From positions 1 to 64,000 of the forward strand of contig DASXOV010000021.1 in assembly GCA_036494005.1 (NCBI GenBank): a stretch of 64,000 bases of DNA, written 5' to 3'. The notes beneath the pieces were generated by a model. That model worked only from the letters and a program-made list of their open reading frames with translations. It was not told the DNA's origin and did not search any database. Of the stretch, positions 8,024 through 17,286 are shown piece by piece (positions within the stretch are counted from its first letter, which is position 1; the number at the start of each line of letters is the position of its first letter). The translations under genes were made by a program, and so were the position numbers. Source of the DNA: GCA-003244245 sp036494005. GTDB lineage: Bacteria > Actinomycetota > Actinomycetes > Mycobacteriales > Pseudonocardiaceae.

Positions 8024-9274
8024 CTACGCGGCCTCGGCGGCCACGCCGAGTTCGGTGAGCACCGCCCTGGCCGCGCGCCTGCCACTGACCAGCGCACCCT
8101 GGATCGACGGAGTGGCCCGGTGGTCGCCGGTCACGAAAAGGCCGTCGCCGAGTGCGGTGCCCCGCCGCAGCCGGTCCGGCGTCGGCGGGGTGAACGAGCA
8201 CAGTGCCTGCGCCACCACGGCGGTACCCACGTGCTCCCAGCACCTCGGGTCGGCTCGGTAGACCGCGCCGGCCATCCGCCGGACCTCGGGCTCCCCGGCC
8301 GCACCGGCTTCCGGGGTGCCCAGCACGGTCGACGAGATCAGGTGCCGGTGGTCGGGGGAGTAGGACGGTGCGACGGAGGTCAGCACGCTGGTGTTCACCA
8401 GCGCCCCGCCGGTGCCGTCCAGATGGATCAGCGGCAGCCGGCTGGGTGGCTGATCACAGACGTGGTAGTAGGTGGTCAACCCCCGCATCAGCGGAACGTC
8501 CAGCCCCGGCAGCAGGGCGCGGGCCGCTGGAGGATCAGTGGCCACCACCACCGCACGTGCGGTGATCTCGCCGTCCGCGGTCCTGATCCGGCCCGGTGCG
8601 ATGCCGAGCACCGACCGCCCGCAGCGCACCGTCCCGGGGGCCAGCCGTGCGGCGATCTGGATCGGCAGCGCCGCCATACCGCGCGAGGGCAGTGTGGCGG
8701 CACCTCTGGCCAGGCTGCGCCACACCAGCATGAAGTAACGGGCCGACGTCTCCAGGTCCCGTTCGCCGAATATCCCGGCCAGCAGTGGACGCAGGAACTG
8801 TTCGGTGGCCGGCCCGTCCAGACCTGCGCCGCGCAGATAGGCGGCGGTGCTGCGATCGGCCCCCGCGAGCAGCCGCCGCAGGTCGCCCAGCCCCGTACGC
8901 GCCGACAGTCGCAGTACGGCCAGCTTGGCGGCCGGGGAGAGCAGCGTGTCCAGCGCGGTGCGCCGGGCCTGACCCGGCACGCGTCGCGGATCGAACAGCC
9001 GGTGCAGCGCCCCGTCGGTGCCCCGGATCGCGACCCCGGGGACGAACGCGCGTAGGTCCAGCGCCGCCAGGTCCAGCTCCCGGCGCAGCGCCGGGTAACT
9101 GGTGTTGATCACCTGGAAGCCGCGGTCGAGCAGAAAGCCGTCGACGGTGTCGGTCGCCACCCGGCCGCCGATCACGGGCCCCGCCTCCAGCACGGTGACC
9201 TCCAACCCGGCGCGCTGCAGGTGGCGGGCGGTCGTGAGCCCGGCCAGGCCCGCCCCAACGACGACAGCGTCCAT
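8024..9274 (-). CDS. FAD-dependent amine-oxidase-like oxidoreductase
   Basis: A 416-residue flavoprotein with the N-terminal dinucleotide-binding motif VVGAGLAGLTTARHL (5-19), then VLEAGPVIGGRVAT as the second FAD contact, and the C-terminal GDGLFVTGDHRATPSIQGALVSGRRAA that closes the FAD site. This is the protoporphyrinogen-oxidase/phytoene-desaturase/amine-oxidase superfamily. The substrate cannot be told from sequence; a desaturase role in isoprenoid metabolism is possible because a crtB gene exists at the far end of the window, but no linkage supports it. The start codon lies only 3 bases from the stop of the TIGR01777 gene, so the pair is co-transcribed. Confidence 0.8.
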   Translation of the reverse strand: MDAVVVGAGLAGLTTARHLQRAGLEVTVLEAGPVIGGRVATDTVDGFLLDRGFQVINTSYPALRRELDLAALDLRAFVPGVAIRGTDGALHRLFDPRRVPGQARRTALDTLLSPAAKLAVLRLSARTGLGDLRRLLAGADRSTAAYLRGAGLDGPATEQFLRPLLAGIFGERDLETSARYFMLVWRSLARGAATLPSRGMAALPIQIAARLAPGTVRCGRSVLGIAPGRIRTADGEITARAVVVATDPPAARALLPGLDVPLMRGLTTYYHVCDQPPSRLPLIHLDGTGGALVNTSVLTSVAPSYSPDHRHLISSTVLGTPEAGAAGEPEVRRMAGAVYRADPRCWEHVGTAVVAQALCSFTPPTPDRLRRGTALGDGLFVTGDHRATPSIQGALVSGRRAARAVLTELGVAAEAA

Positions 9275-9277
9275 TGC

Positions 9278-10168
9278 CTACTCCAGTGCGGCGGCCAGCG
9301 CCGCCGCAACGGTGGCGTGCTGGAACGGATAACCCTGCTTGGACAGCACCCCTGGCACCGCACGTTGCCCGGTCAGCGCCATCTCGTCGACGAGTTCGGA
9401 GCCGAGGGCCAGGCGCATGGCGAAGCCGGGTACGGCAAGCAGGGTAGGACGGTGCATCGCCTCGCCGACAGCCCGGGTGAACTCTGCGTTGGTCACCGGG
9501 TCCGGGCCGCTGAGGTTGACCGGTCCGGACACCGCGTCGTTCTCCAGGACGAAGCGGATGGCGCCCACCTCGTCGTCGAGCGATATCCACGGCATGTACT
9601 GCCGCCCGCTACCCAGACGTCCGCCCAGCCCGAGCGCGAACAGCGGCTTGAGCTGGCCCATCACACCGCCGGACGGGGAGATCACCAGGCCGGTGCGCAA
9701 CCGCACGACCCGCGCCCCGGCCTGTTCGGCGGGCAGGGTCGCGGCCTCCCATTCGCGGCAGACCTCGGCGAGGAACCCGGAGCCCACGGGGGAGTGCTCG
9801 TCGACCTCGTGGTCGCCGGTGTCGCCGTAGTAGCCGACCCCGGAGGCGTTGACCAGGACCGGCACGTGATGTTCGGCCACCGCCGCCGCGAGCACCTCGG
9901 TGGGACCGATCCGGCTGTCCCGGATGGTCTGCTTGTGCTCACCGGACCAGCGCCGACCCGCCAACGGTGAGCCGCCCAGGTTCACCACGGCATCCGCGCC
10001 CGCAACGGCGTCGGAGTCCATCGTCCCCGCTTCGGGATCCCAGCGGCGCTCGTCCGGCGCGGACGGGCGCCGCCGGACGAGGCGTAGCACCTCGTGGTCG
10101 GCCTGGCGCAGCAGCGACACCAGTGCCGTACCGATCAGACCTGTCGACCCCGCCACCACGACACGCAT
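9278..10168 (-). CDS. TIGR01777 epimerase-like protein (Rv2216-like)
   Basis: A 296-residue extended-SDR protein. It begins with a Rossmann nucleotide-binding motif, VVVAGSTGLIGTALV, followed by the family hallmarks VVNLGGSPLAGRRWS, the VNASGVGYYGDTGDHEVDE segment (YYGDTGD is typical of SDR39U1), the TGLVISPSGG region and PWISLDDEVGAIRFVL. The reaction is unknown. The position next to sucB is the same as Rv2216 in M. tuberculosis. It is transcribed towards the amine-oxidase-like gene with a 3-base gap. Confidence 0.85.
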   Translation of the reverse strand: MRVVVAGSTGLIGTALVSLLRQADHEVLRLVRRRPSAPDERRWDPEAGTMDSDAVAGADAVVNLGGSPLAGRRWSGEHKQTIRDSRIGPTEVLAAAVAEHHVPVLVNASGVGYYGDTGDHEVDEHSPVGSGFLAEVCREWEAATLPAEQAGARVVRLRTGLVISPSGGVMGQLKPLFALGLGGRLGSGRQYMPWISLDDEVGAIRFVLENDAVSGPVNLSGPDPVTNAEFTRAVGEAMHRPTLLAVPGFAMRLALGSELVDEMALTGQRAVPGVLSKQGYPFQHATVAAALAAALE

Positions 10169-10217
10169 GCGGGAAATCCTGTCGGGTCATCGCCCTACGC
10201 GCGACCCGGATGTCGAG

Positions 10218-12065
10218 TCAAAGTCCGAGATCGGCCTCGAATGCGGCGTCGGTGAGGCGTTGTTTGAGGGTGCTGAGGAACCGGGCAGCGTCGGCGCCGT
10301 CCACCAGCCGGTGGTCGTAGGACAACGCGAGGTAGATCACCGAACGGATCGCGATGGTGTCCCCGTCCGCGCCGGACAGCACCGAGGGGCGCTTCACCAC
10401 ACTGCCGGTACCGAGGATCCCCACCTGCGGCTGAAGGATGATCGGGGTGTCGAAGAGCGCCCCACGGGAGCCGGTGTTGCTGATCGTGAAGGTCCCGCCG
10501 CTCATCTCGTCCGGGGTGATCTTGTTCGACCTGGTCCGCTCGGCGAGGTCGGCGATCCGGCGGGCCAGACCGGCGATGTTCAGATCGCCCGCGTCGTGGA
10601 TCACAGGTACCAGCAATCCGCGATCGGTGTCGACCGCGATACCCAGATGCTCAGCGCCGTGGTAGGTGACCTCGCCCTTGTCGGTGTCGATCGAGGCGTT
10701 CACCTTCGGATGCTGCTTGAGCGCCTCGACCGTGGCCTTGGCGAAGAACGGCAGGAACGACAGCTTGACGCCTTCCCTGGCCTCGAAGGCATGCTTCGCC
10801 CGATCGCGCAGCGCCGCCAGATGGGTGATGTCGGCTTCCACCACCGTGGTCAGCTGCGCGGAGATCTGCAGCGACTCCACCATCCGCTTGGCGATCACGC
10901 TCCGCATCCGGGACAGCTTCTCGGTTGTTCCCCGCAGTTCGGACACGGCGGACGCCGGCTGGGCGGTGCGCTGCGGTGACGCGGGGGCGGGTGCGGGGGC
11001 AGCGGATGCCGAGGCCGGCGGCTGGGCGGGCTCGGGTTCTGGCTCCGGCCGTTGGACGGCAGCGAGTACGTCCTGTTTGCGGATCCGTCCGCCGACGCCG
11101 GTTCCCTGCACGCTGGACAGGTCGACGTCGTGCTCCGCGGCGAGTTTGCGTACCAGTGGTGTCACGTACGGCGCGCCGCCTGCTCCGTCGTTCTCAGCGG
11201 TGGGAGCGGGGCCGGAGGAGCGCCGATCCGCCGCCGGGGCGGGTTGCTGGGGTGGCTCGGGTTGCTGGGGTGGCTCGGACTGCTGGGGTGGCTCGGACTG
11301 CTGGGGTGGCTCGGCTTCGGCGGATTTCTCGCTCTGCTGCTGTGCGGCCGGTGGCCGGGCGCCGCTCGCCCCGACCGTGCCCAGCGCTGTGCCGACGTCG
11401 ACGGTCTCGTCCTCGTTGACGAGGATCTCCAGCACAGTGCCCGACACGGGGGAGGGGATCTCGGTGTCGACCTTGTCGGTCGACACCTCCAAGAGCGGCT
11501 CGTCGGCCCGCACCGTGTCACCGACCTGCTTGAGCCACCTGGTCACGGTGCCCTCGCTGACGCTCTCGCCGAGAGCGGGCATCTGTACCGGCGTTCCTTG
11601 GCCGGTCGGCTCGTCGGTGGATCCTCCGGACGAACCGGCGGCACTGTCCGATTGGGACGAACCGGCGGACGAACCGTTGCCGGACTGTGTCGGCTGCGTG
11701 GCCTGCGGCCGCTCCCGCTGGGTCGCGACGGCATCGCGGGTCGGCTGTGGCTCGGACATCTGCTGTTGTTGCGCGGCGACGGCCTCCGGCAGTTGCCAGC
11801 CGGAACTGGCGCGGGAATCGCGCTGCCCGGCCTCGCCGATCACAGCGAGTTGGGCTCCCACCTCGACCGTCTCGTCCTCGGCCACCACGATCCGTTGCAA
11901 CACGCCGGCCGCAGGCGAGGGGATCTCGGTGTCGACCTTGTCGGTGGACACCTCGACCAAGGGCTCATCCACCTCGACGGGGTCGCCCTCCCGCTTGAGC
12001 CAGCGCGTCACCGTTCCCTCGGTGACGCTCTCGCCGAGCGCAGGCATCTCCACGGAGTACGCCAT
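10218..12065 (-). CDS. sucB: 2-oxoacid dehydrogenase E2 (dihydrolipoyl acyltransferase)
   Basis: The E2 core of a 2-oxoacid dehydrogenase complex, carrying acyl groups on lipoyl-lysines. The start ATG 12065 (MAYSVEMPALGESV) is preceded by purine-rich GAGG; the longer frame adds an unrelated leader. The 615 residues hold two lipoyl domains (Lys43 and Lys198, both in STDKVDTEIPSP), a Ser/Gly/Gln-rich linker (about 85-158), a Pro-Gln-Glu hexapeptide repeat linker (about 252-276), a peripheral-subunit-binding domain (299-337) and the catalytic domain with His585 and Asp589 in SYDHRLVDG. In mycobacteria the orthologue (DlaT) serves pyruvate dehydrogenase and antioxidant defence. lpd lies just upstream. 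Substrate choice is not settled by sequence. Confidence 0.95.
   Translation of the reverse strand: MAYSVEMPALGESVTEGTVTRWLKREGDPVEVDEPLVEVSTDKVDTEIPSPAAGVLQRIVVAEDETVEVGAQLAVIGEAGQRDSRASSGWQLPEAVAAQQQQMSEPQPTRDAVATQRERPQATQPTQSGNGSSAGSSQSDSAAGSSGGSTDEPTGQGTPVQMPALGESVSEGTVTRWLKQVGDTVRADEPLLEVSTDKVDTEIPSPVSGTVLEILVNEDETVDVGTALGTVGASGARPPAAQQQSEKSAEAEPPQQSEPPQQSEPPQQPEPPQQPAPAADRRSSGPAPTAENDGAGGAPYVTPLVRKLAAEHDVDLSSVQGTGVGGRIRKQDVLAAVQRPEPEPEPAQPPASASAAPAPAPASPQRTAQPASAVSELRGTTEKLSRMRSVIAKRMVESLQISAQLTTVVEADITHLAALRDRAKHAFEAREGVKLSFLPFFAKATVEALKQHPKVNASIDTDKGEVTYHGAEHLGIAVDTDRGLLVPVIHDAGDLNIAGLARRIADLAERTRSNKITPDEMSGGTFTISNTGSRGALFDTPIILQPQVGILGTGSVVKRPSVLSGADGDTIAIRSVIYLALSYDHRLVDGADAARFLSTLKQRLTDAAFEADLGL
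11244..11315. repeat. Four 18-bp tandem repeats inside sucB
   Basis: Four consecutive 18-base units (TTGCTGGGGTGGCTCGGG with one or two changes each) encode, on the minus strand, repeats of the hexapeptide PPQQ-S/P-E in the flexible linker between lipoyl domain 2 and the subunit-binding domain. Copy number is likely to vary between strains through slippage. Confidence 0.85.
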
Positions 12066-12114
12066 CTGTTGCCTCGACTCCTCGTCCTTCGTGCGGTCCA
12101 GTGGGAATCGTCGC

Positions 12115-13500
12115 TCAGCCGTGCGCGTGCAGCGGCTTGCCGGCCAGGGCGAGATGCGCCTCGCCGAGTGCCTCGTTCTGGGTCGGGTGCGCATGCACCA
12201 GTGCGGCGACGTCTTCCGGGTAGGCTTCCCAATTGAAGATCAACTGCGCCTCGCCGATGAGCTCGCCCACCCGGTCACCCACCATGTGCAGCCCGACCAC
12301 CGGGCCGTCCTTGGCCCGCACCAGCTTGATCCCGCCCCTGGTCTGCAGGATCACACTCTTGCCGTTGCCCGCCAGGTCGTAAGTGATCGTCTCGACCTCG
12401 GAGTAGCGATCCTTGGCCTGAGCTTCGGTGAGCCCGACCGAGGCCACCTGCGGCTCGCAGTAGGTCACCCGCGGAATACCGTCCTCGTCGATCGGGCTCG
12501 GGTTCAATCCGGCGAAATCCTCGGCGAGGAAGATGCCCTGGGCGAACCCGCGGTGCGCGAGTTGCAGCCCCGCGACGATGTCGCCCAACGCGTACACCCC
12601 CGCCACGTTGGTACGCAGTCGTTCGTCAGTGAGCACGAATCCGCGCTCCATCCGGATGCCGGCTTCCTCGTAGCCCGCGTCGGCGGTGTTCGGCCCGCGG
12701 CCGACCGCCACCAGCAGCAGGTCGGCGTCGAGCTGTTCCCCGGACTCGAGGTTGACGGTGACCCCCGAATCGGACTGCTGTGCCCCGGTGAACTTCATCC
12801 CGGTCTTGAAGGTGATACCGCGGCGGCGGAAGGCTCGTTCCAGTTGCTTCGAGGAGAAGTCGTCCTCGGCCGGGACGAGCCGGGGCAGTGCCTCGACGAC
12901 GGTCACCTCTGCGCCGAAGGAGCGCCACACACTGGCGAACTCGACTCCGATCACACCGCCGCCGAGCACGACGACCCGCTCCGGCACGTAATCCAGGTTC
13001 AGCGCCTGGTCACTGGTGATGACGCGGCCGCCGATGTCCAGGCCCGGCAGCGATTTCGCGTAGGAACCGGTGGCCAGTACGACGGCCCGCCCGACGTAGC
13101 GCCGGCCGTCGACCTCGACGGCGTCGGGTGTGACCAGCCGACCGCTGCCCTCGACATAGGTGATCCCCCGGGACGACACCAGTCCTTGCAGGCCCTTGTA
13201 CATCCGTGCGACGACGCCGTCCTTGTATTTGTTCACCCCGCCCATGTCGACGCCTTCGAGTGCGGTCTTCACTCCGAACTGGTGACCCTCGCGGGCGGCG
13301 TCGGCCACTTCGGCGGAGTGCAGCAGCGCCTTGGTCGGGATGCAACCCCGGTGCAGGCACGTGCCGCCCAGCTTGTCCTTCTCCACCAGGACGACGGACA
13401 GGCCCAGCTGCGCCGCGCGCAGGGCGCAGGCGTAACCGCCCGAACCGCCACCGAGAATCACGAGGTCAGCAGACGTGGCGGTTGCTGAGCTGTCGGTCAC
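12115..13500 (-). CDS. lpdA: Dihydrolipoyl dehydrogenase (E3)
   Basis: A flavoprotein that reoxidises dihydrolipoyl groups with NAD+. GTG 13500 is chosen as start because GAGGAG stands 7 bases before it; an upstream TTG would add five residues. The 461-residue protein has the FAD motif GGGSGGYACALRAAQLG (17-33), the redox disulfide C48/C53 (GGTCLHRGCIPTKAL), a second dinucleotide motif VVLGGGVIGVEFASVW for NAD and the C-terminal catalytic pair His438/Glu443 in HPTQNEALGE. It lies 49 bases upstream of sucB on the same strand, so E3 and E2 are probably made together. Confidence 0.97.
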   Translation of the reverse strand: MTDSSATATSADLVILGGGSGGYACALRAAQLGLSVVLVEKDKLGGTCLHRGCIPTKALLHSAEVADAAREGHQFGVKTALEGVDMGGVNKYKDGVVARMYKGLQGLVSSRGITYVEGSGRLVTPDAVEVDGRRYVGRAVVLATGSYAKSLPGLDIGGRVITSDQALNLDYVPERVVVLGGGVIGVEFASVWRSFGAEVTVVEALPRLVPAEDDFSSKQLERAFRRRGITFKTGMKFTGAQQSDSGVTVNLESGEQLDADLLLVAVGRGPNTADAGYEEAGIRMERGFVLTDERLRTNVAGVYALGDIVAGLQLAHRGFAQGIFLAEDFAGLNPSPIDEDGIPRVTYCEPQVASVGLTEAQAKDRYSEVETITYDLAGNGKSVILQTRGGIKLVRAKDGPVVGLHMVGDRVGELIGEAQLIFNWEAYPEDVAALVHAHPTQNEALGEAHLALAGKPLHAHG

Positions 13501-13706
13501 TGAGAAACTCCTCAACCAGATGTCGGTACCTTGGCACTGCCGTCGTAGGCGAGCACCACAGCCATCTTGTCACCACGCCCCGTGCCTGTGCGACGAGGGC
13601 GCGGCGGTGGTGGTGGTCGGTCAGCGGCGCCCAGAAAGGCGCCCGAACGGGTGCGTTGAGCTGGCAGGATGGCCGGAAGATCCGGCGAAGGCGAGGAGGT
13701 GCCGGG

Positions 13707-14054
13707 GTGGGACTTTTCGATCGGCTCCTGCGTCGCGAGCGGCCTGGAATGAGGCGCACGGCGTCCACTGCGGACATCGACCATCTCCAACGGTGGGCGG
13801 CCGCCCGCCACGGGGTGGAGGCCTTCGTCGAGCCCCGCACCACGGTCACCGAGACCACGGTGGTGCTGGTTGCACACGACGGTGAGTGGACCCGCCGCAG
13901 GGTGGACAGTGGCGCCGGAGCCCAGCGGCTCGGCAAGCGCCTGGGGATCCCGGTCTACGACGTCGCCAAGATCGGGTATCCGCAGCGGATGCGGGACTAC
14001 ACCGCTCGCCAGCGCATCCTGCGGGAGCGCGGCCAGGGCGCGGACAGCCCCTGA
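13707..14054 (+). CDS. Conserved small actinobacterial protein
   Basis: A 115-residue cytoplasmic protein I cannot assign a function. GTG 13707 follows GGAGG and gives VGLFDRLLRRERPG. The body contains a helical segment (TADIDHLQRWAAARHGVEAFVEP) and a small beta-rich part (TTVTETTVVLVAHDGEWTRRRV) ending in AQRLGKRLGIPVYDVAKIGYPQRMRDY. I recall similar proteins beside pepA in Amycolatopsis-type genomes, sometimes labelled oxidoreductase without clear grounds. There is no cofactor motif. It is divergent from lpdA and convergent with pepA. Confidence 0.7.
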   Translation: MGLFDRLLRRERPGMRRTASTADIDHLQRWAAARHGVEAFVEPRTTVTETTVVLVAHDGEWTRRRVDSGAGAQRLGKRLGIPVYDVAKIGYPQRMRDYTARQRILRERGQGADSP

Positions 14055-14104
14055 CCCGATCGGCGCCCGGCCCGCCTGGCGCCTGGTCCGACCGAGGTGC
14101 CGGA

Positions 14105-15610
14105 TCAGCCGTGCTCGGCGATGTCGGTGAGTACGGCGGCCAGCGTGCGCACCGGCACCCCGGTGCCACCCTTGCCGGTATAGCCCCAGGCGGAGCCGCT
14201 GTTGTAGGCCGGACCCGCGACGTCCAGGTGTGCCCAGTCCGTGTCGTCCGGGACGAACTCGGACAGGAACACCCCGGCGGCCAGCATCCCGCCCCATCGG
14301 TGACTCATCACGTTGGCGATGTCGGCGAGCCTGGAGTCCAGATCGGGTCGCAGGTGTTCGGGCAGTGGCATCGCCCAGCCGTTCTCCCCGACCTGCTGAG
14401 AGATCGCGGTGACCCGGTCCCGGAACTCCGCGGTGCCCATGATCCCCGGCGTGCGGGTGCCCAGTGCGACCACCTGGGCGCCGGTCAGCGTCGCGACGTC
14501 GATCAGGTAGTCCGGGGCGTCCTGCGCGGCGCGGACCAGCGCATCGGCCAGGATCAGCCGCCCCTCGGCGTCGGTGTTGAGCACCTCGACGGTGGTGCCG
14601 CCGTACATGGTGAGCACATCACCCGGCCGGTACGCGGTGCCCGAGGGCATGTTCTCGGCCATCGGGACGGTGGCGATCACCTCAACCGGAAGCCCGAGCC
14701 GGGCGGCCAGCACTGTGGTGACGATCACAGCGGCGGCCCCCGCCATGTCCATGGTCATCTCGTCCATCTTCGCCGCCGGCTTGATCGAGATCCCCCCGGT
14801 GTCGAAGGTGACCCCTTTGCCGACCAGGGCCACCTTGCTCCGGCCCGCTGTGGGAGCATCCGCGGGGGTGTAATGCAGCCGGACCAGCCGCGGCGGTCGG
14901 GAGGAGCCGACGCCGACACCGAGGATGCCGCCATAGCCCGCGCGCGCCAGGTCCTTCTCGTCGAGCACCTCGGTGTGCACTCCGGCCTGGTGCGCCAGGG
15001 CCACTGCACGGTCGGCGAAGGAGGCCGGGTAGAGGTCGTTGGGCGGCGTGTTCACCAGGTCCCGGGCGGCTGCCACCGCGTCGGCCACCGCGACGGCCTG
15101 GGTGAGCACTCGTGTCGCCGCCGCATCCTGCGCTGCGGGCACCGACAGGTCCATCTGCCCGAGCGGTGCGTCCCCGTTCCCGGACCGGTAGACGGTGAAG
15201 GCGTAACTGCCCAGCGCGGCGCCCTCCGCGGCGGCGGCCAGGTCGATCCGGGACAGCGTGGTGAGCGCCCGGGAGGTTCCGGCGAGCACCCGGGTTGCTG
15301 CGCCCGCGGCCCGGCGCACCTGTTCACCGGTGGGGCCGCTGGCGCCGTCGACCGCACCGAGACCAGTTGCGACCAGCAGAGGTGCCCCGAGGGCACCCCG
15401 GGTCGGGAGCTTGATCACCTCATCGGCCTTGCCACGGGCGCCCAGCACGGCCAGCAGCTCGGCGAGCCCGCCGTCGAAAGCCGCGTCGATCTCTTCGGCC
15501 CCCGCCGCGAGCCGGACCCCGCCGTCACCCGGCACGGTGCCCACCACGATGGCATCGACCGATGCGGTGGTCACTGCGGCATCGGTGAGACGCAGAGTCG
15601 GGCTTGTCAC
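14105..15610 (-). CDS. pepA: Leucyl aminopeptidase (M17)
   Basis: A cytosolic zinc/manganese aminopeptidase of 501 residues releasing N-terminal amino acids from peptides. The start GTG 15610 has GAGGAG upstream. The much longer open frame into the gcvT region is only antisense shadow. The N-terminal macro-like domain is followed by the catalytic domain with VGKGVTFDTGGISIKP (metal-binding Lys and Asp), MDEMTMDMAGAAAV and the hallmark NTDAEGRLILADAL. The C-terminus has YNSGSAWGYTGKGGTGVPVRTL. It corresponds to PepB (Rv2213), next to the gcvT orthologue as here; the two genes are divergent. Confidence 0.96.
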   Translation of the reverse strand: MTSPTLRLTDAAVTTASVDAIVVGTVPGDGGVRLAAGAEEIDAAFDGGLAELLAVLGARGKADEVIKLPTRGALGAPLLVATGLGAVDGASGPTGEQVRRAAGAATRVLAGTSRALTTLSRIDLAAAAEGAALGSYAFTVYRSGNGDAPLGQMDLSVPAAQDAAATRVLTQAVAVADAVAAARDLVNTPPNDLYPASFADRAVALAHQAGVHTEVLDEKDLARAGYGGILGVGVGSSRPPRLVRLHYTPADAPTAGRSKVALVGKGVTFDTGGISIKPAAKMDEMTMDMAGAAAVIVTTVLAARLGLPVEVIATVPMAENMPSGTAYRPGDVLTMYGGTTVEVLNTDAEGRLILADALVRAAQDAPDYLIDVATLTGAQVVALGTRTPGIMGTAEFRDRVTAISQQVGENGWAMPLPEHLRPDLDSRLADIANVMSHRWGGMLAAGVFLSEFVPDDTDWAHLDVAGPAYNSGSAWGYTGKGGTGVPVRTLAAVLTDIAEHG

Positions 15611-15766
15611 GGCCGTCTCCTCGCTTATGAGGGCAGACACTCCTAGGTGGGATGTTAACGACGCGGACCCGGCACGGGCCGGGCCGGGTCGCGATCGGCC
15701 GCACACCCCACGCCAGGAGGTGGCGATGTCTGGCTCGGCCGGTCCAGGCAGTAGCGTCCGGTAGCC

Positions 15767-16864
15767 GTGAGCACTCTGCGCCGCGGACCCCTGCACACCG
15801 CCCACGTCGAGCTCGGCGCCACCCTCGGGCCGTTCGGTGGCTGGGAGATGCCGATCCAGTACGCGGGCGGCGGCGTCGTCGCAGAGCACACCGCGGTGCG
15901 GGAGTCGGTCGGCGTCTTCGACGTCACGCACCTGGGCAAGGTCACCGTCACGGGGCCGGGGGCCGCGGAGTTCGTCAACTCCTGCCTGACCGCTGACCTG
16001 GGCCGGATCGGGCCGGGCCGGGCGCAGTACACCCTGTGCTGCGCCGAGGACGGCGGGGTGCAGGACGACCTGATCGCCTACCTGGTCGGTCCGCAGGACG
16101 TGTTCTGTGTGCCGAACGCTTCCAACACCGGGGAGGTCAGCCGCCGGCTCGCCGCGGCCGCACCTCCGGAGGTGACGGTGACCGACCGGCATGAGGAGTA
16201 CGCGGTGCTCGCGGTGCAAGGGCCCCGGTCGGCCGACGTGCTGGCCGCTGTCGGCCTGCCGGCGGACATGGACTACATGGCTTTCGCCGACGCGAAGCAC
16301 GACGGTGTGCCGATCCGGATCGGCCGCACCGGCTACACGGGGGAGCGCGGCTACGAGCTGCTGCCGCCATGGGAGCACGCGCCTGCCCTGTGGTCGGCGT
16401 TGGTCGCGGTCGCAGGCCCGCTGGGCGGCCGTGCCTGCGGGCTCGGTGCCCGGGACACGCTGCGCACCGAGATGGGCTATCCGCTGCACGGCCAGGACCT
16501 CGGGCCGGGCATCACCCCGGTGCAGGGCGGATCCTCCTGGGCGGTGGGCTGGGACAAGCCGGCGTTCTGGGGCCGGGAGGCGCTGATCGCGGAGCGGACC
16601 GCAGGCCCGTCCCGGCGGTTGCGCGGCCTGCGGGCCACCGGGCGAGGGGTGCCGCGGCCGCACATGGCGGTGCGCGGCGCCGACGGTGAGCTGGTGGGGG
16701 AGACCACATCCGGCACCTTCTCCCCGACGCTGCGTACCGGCATCGCACTGGCCCTGCTCGATCCGGCCGTGCGGCCCGGGGACACCGTCGAGGTGGACGT
16801 CCGAGGCCGGCCGTTGCCCTGCGAGGTGGTCACAACCCCGTTCGTGCCTTCGCACGTGCGCTGA
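15767..16864 (+). CDS. gcvT: Glycine cleavage T protein (aminomethyltransferase)
   Basis: Transfers the methylene group of aminomethyl-lipoyl-H protein to tetrahydrofolate, releasing ammonia. The 365-residue sequence has the family opening LHTAHVELGATLGPFGGWEMPIQY, the folate-site Asp in VFDVTHLGKVTVTG, the DDLIAYLVG strand, GRTGYTGERGYEL, LGARDTLRTEMGYPLHGQDL and the C-terminal TSGTFSPTLRTGIALALL barrel. It starts with GTG 15767. No gcvH or gcvP is in the window, which is usual for actinobacteria. H protein needs lipoylation by the nearby LipA/LipB. No glycine riboswitch was found in the 156 bases upstream. Confidence 0.95.
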   Translation: MSTLRRGPLHTAHVELGATLGPFGGWEMPIQYAGGGVVAEHTAVRESVGVFDVTHLGKVTVTGPGAAEFVNSCLTADLGRIGPGRAQYTLCCAEDGGVQDDLIAYLVGPQDVFCVPNASNTGEVSRRLAAAAPPEVTVTDRHEEYAVLAVQGPRSADVLAAVGLPADMDYMAFADAKHDGVPIRIGRTGYTGERGYELLPPWEHAPALWSALVAVAGPLGGRACGLGARDTLRTEMGYPLHGQDLGPGITPVQGGSSWAVGWDKPAFWGREALIAERTAGPSRRLRGLRATGRGVPRPHMAVRGADGELVGETTSGTFSPTLRTGIALALLDPAVRPGDTVEVDVRGRPLPCEVVTTPFVPSHVR

Positions 16865-16981
16865 ATTCTCCTTCCAGGCCGAGATCGAACCGCGCGGGCC
16901 CGCCGCCCGAAGGTCAAGGTGGACAAGACGACGGTCGCGATCACAGCGGTTGCGGCCGGATGTCTAGGGAAGGAGCACACG

Positions 16982-17158
16982 ATGCACGAGTTCCAGTGCG
17001 GCCACCAGGAGTGCAGCAGCCGGTTCACCGCGTCGGACAGGGATTACCTGATGCGCCAGGTGGCCGACCATCTCAAGGACGCACACCACGTCGACAAGGC
17101 CACCGAGACCTTGCTGGCGTACCTCGAGACGACCTGCGTGACCACGCATTCCGGCTAG
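16982..17158 (+). CDS. DUF1059 small metal-binding protein
   Basis: A 58-residue protein starting at ATG 16982 after a clear GGAAGGAG. It has the DUF1059 pattern: a Cys pair near the N-terminus (FQCGHQECSSRF), a central helix with DYLMRQVADHLKDAHHVDKAT and a late Cys (ETTCV), suggesting a bound metal ion. The function of the family is unknown. It stands alone after gcvT and is convergent with galK. Confidence 0.75.
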   Translation: MHEFQCGHQECSSRFTASDRDYLMRQVADHLKDAHHVDKATETLLAYLETTCVTTHSG

Positions 17159-17224
17159 AAACGGAGTGGTTGTCGCCTGAAGAACCCCTTCTGACAGCTC
17201 CGACATCTCGCCATCATCTTGTTG

Positions 17225-17279
17225 CAGGGAGTCTGGTGGAGCGGGACCTCGCTGCCCGGTAGAGGTTCCGCTCTCCCTG
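17225..17279. terminator. Bidirectional hairpin between DUF1059 gene and galK
   Basis: An outer stem CAGGGAG/CTCCCTG (17225-17231 with 17273-17279) and an inner 12-bp stem (17239-17250 with 17262-17273, one G-U pair) make a long hairpin between two convergent genes. The two stems share one base at 17273, so not all pairs can form at once. Confidence 0.55.
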
Positions 17280-17286
17280 TGCGGCG

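Noticed and set aside
10666..13488. Very long open frame (940 codons) on the plus strand
   Set aside because: It runs antisense to sucB and lpdA, has low-complexity Ser/Cys/Trp-rich composition and no family motif; it is a high-GC shadow frame.
15611..15766. Possible glycine riboswitch before gcvT
   Set aside because: The conserved tandem aptamer blocks are not present in the 156-base gap.
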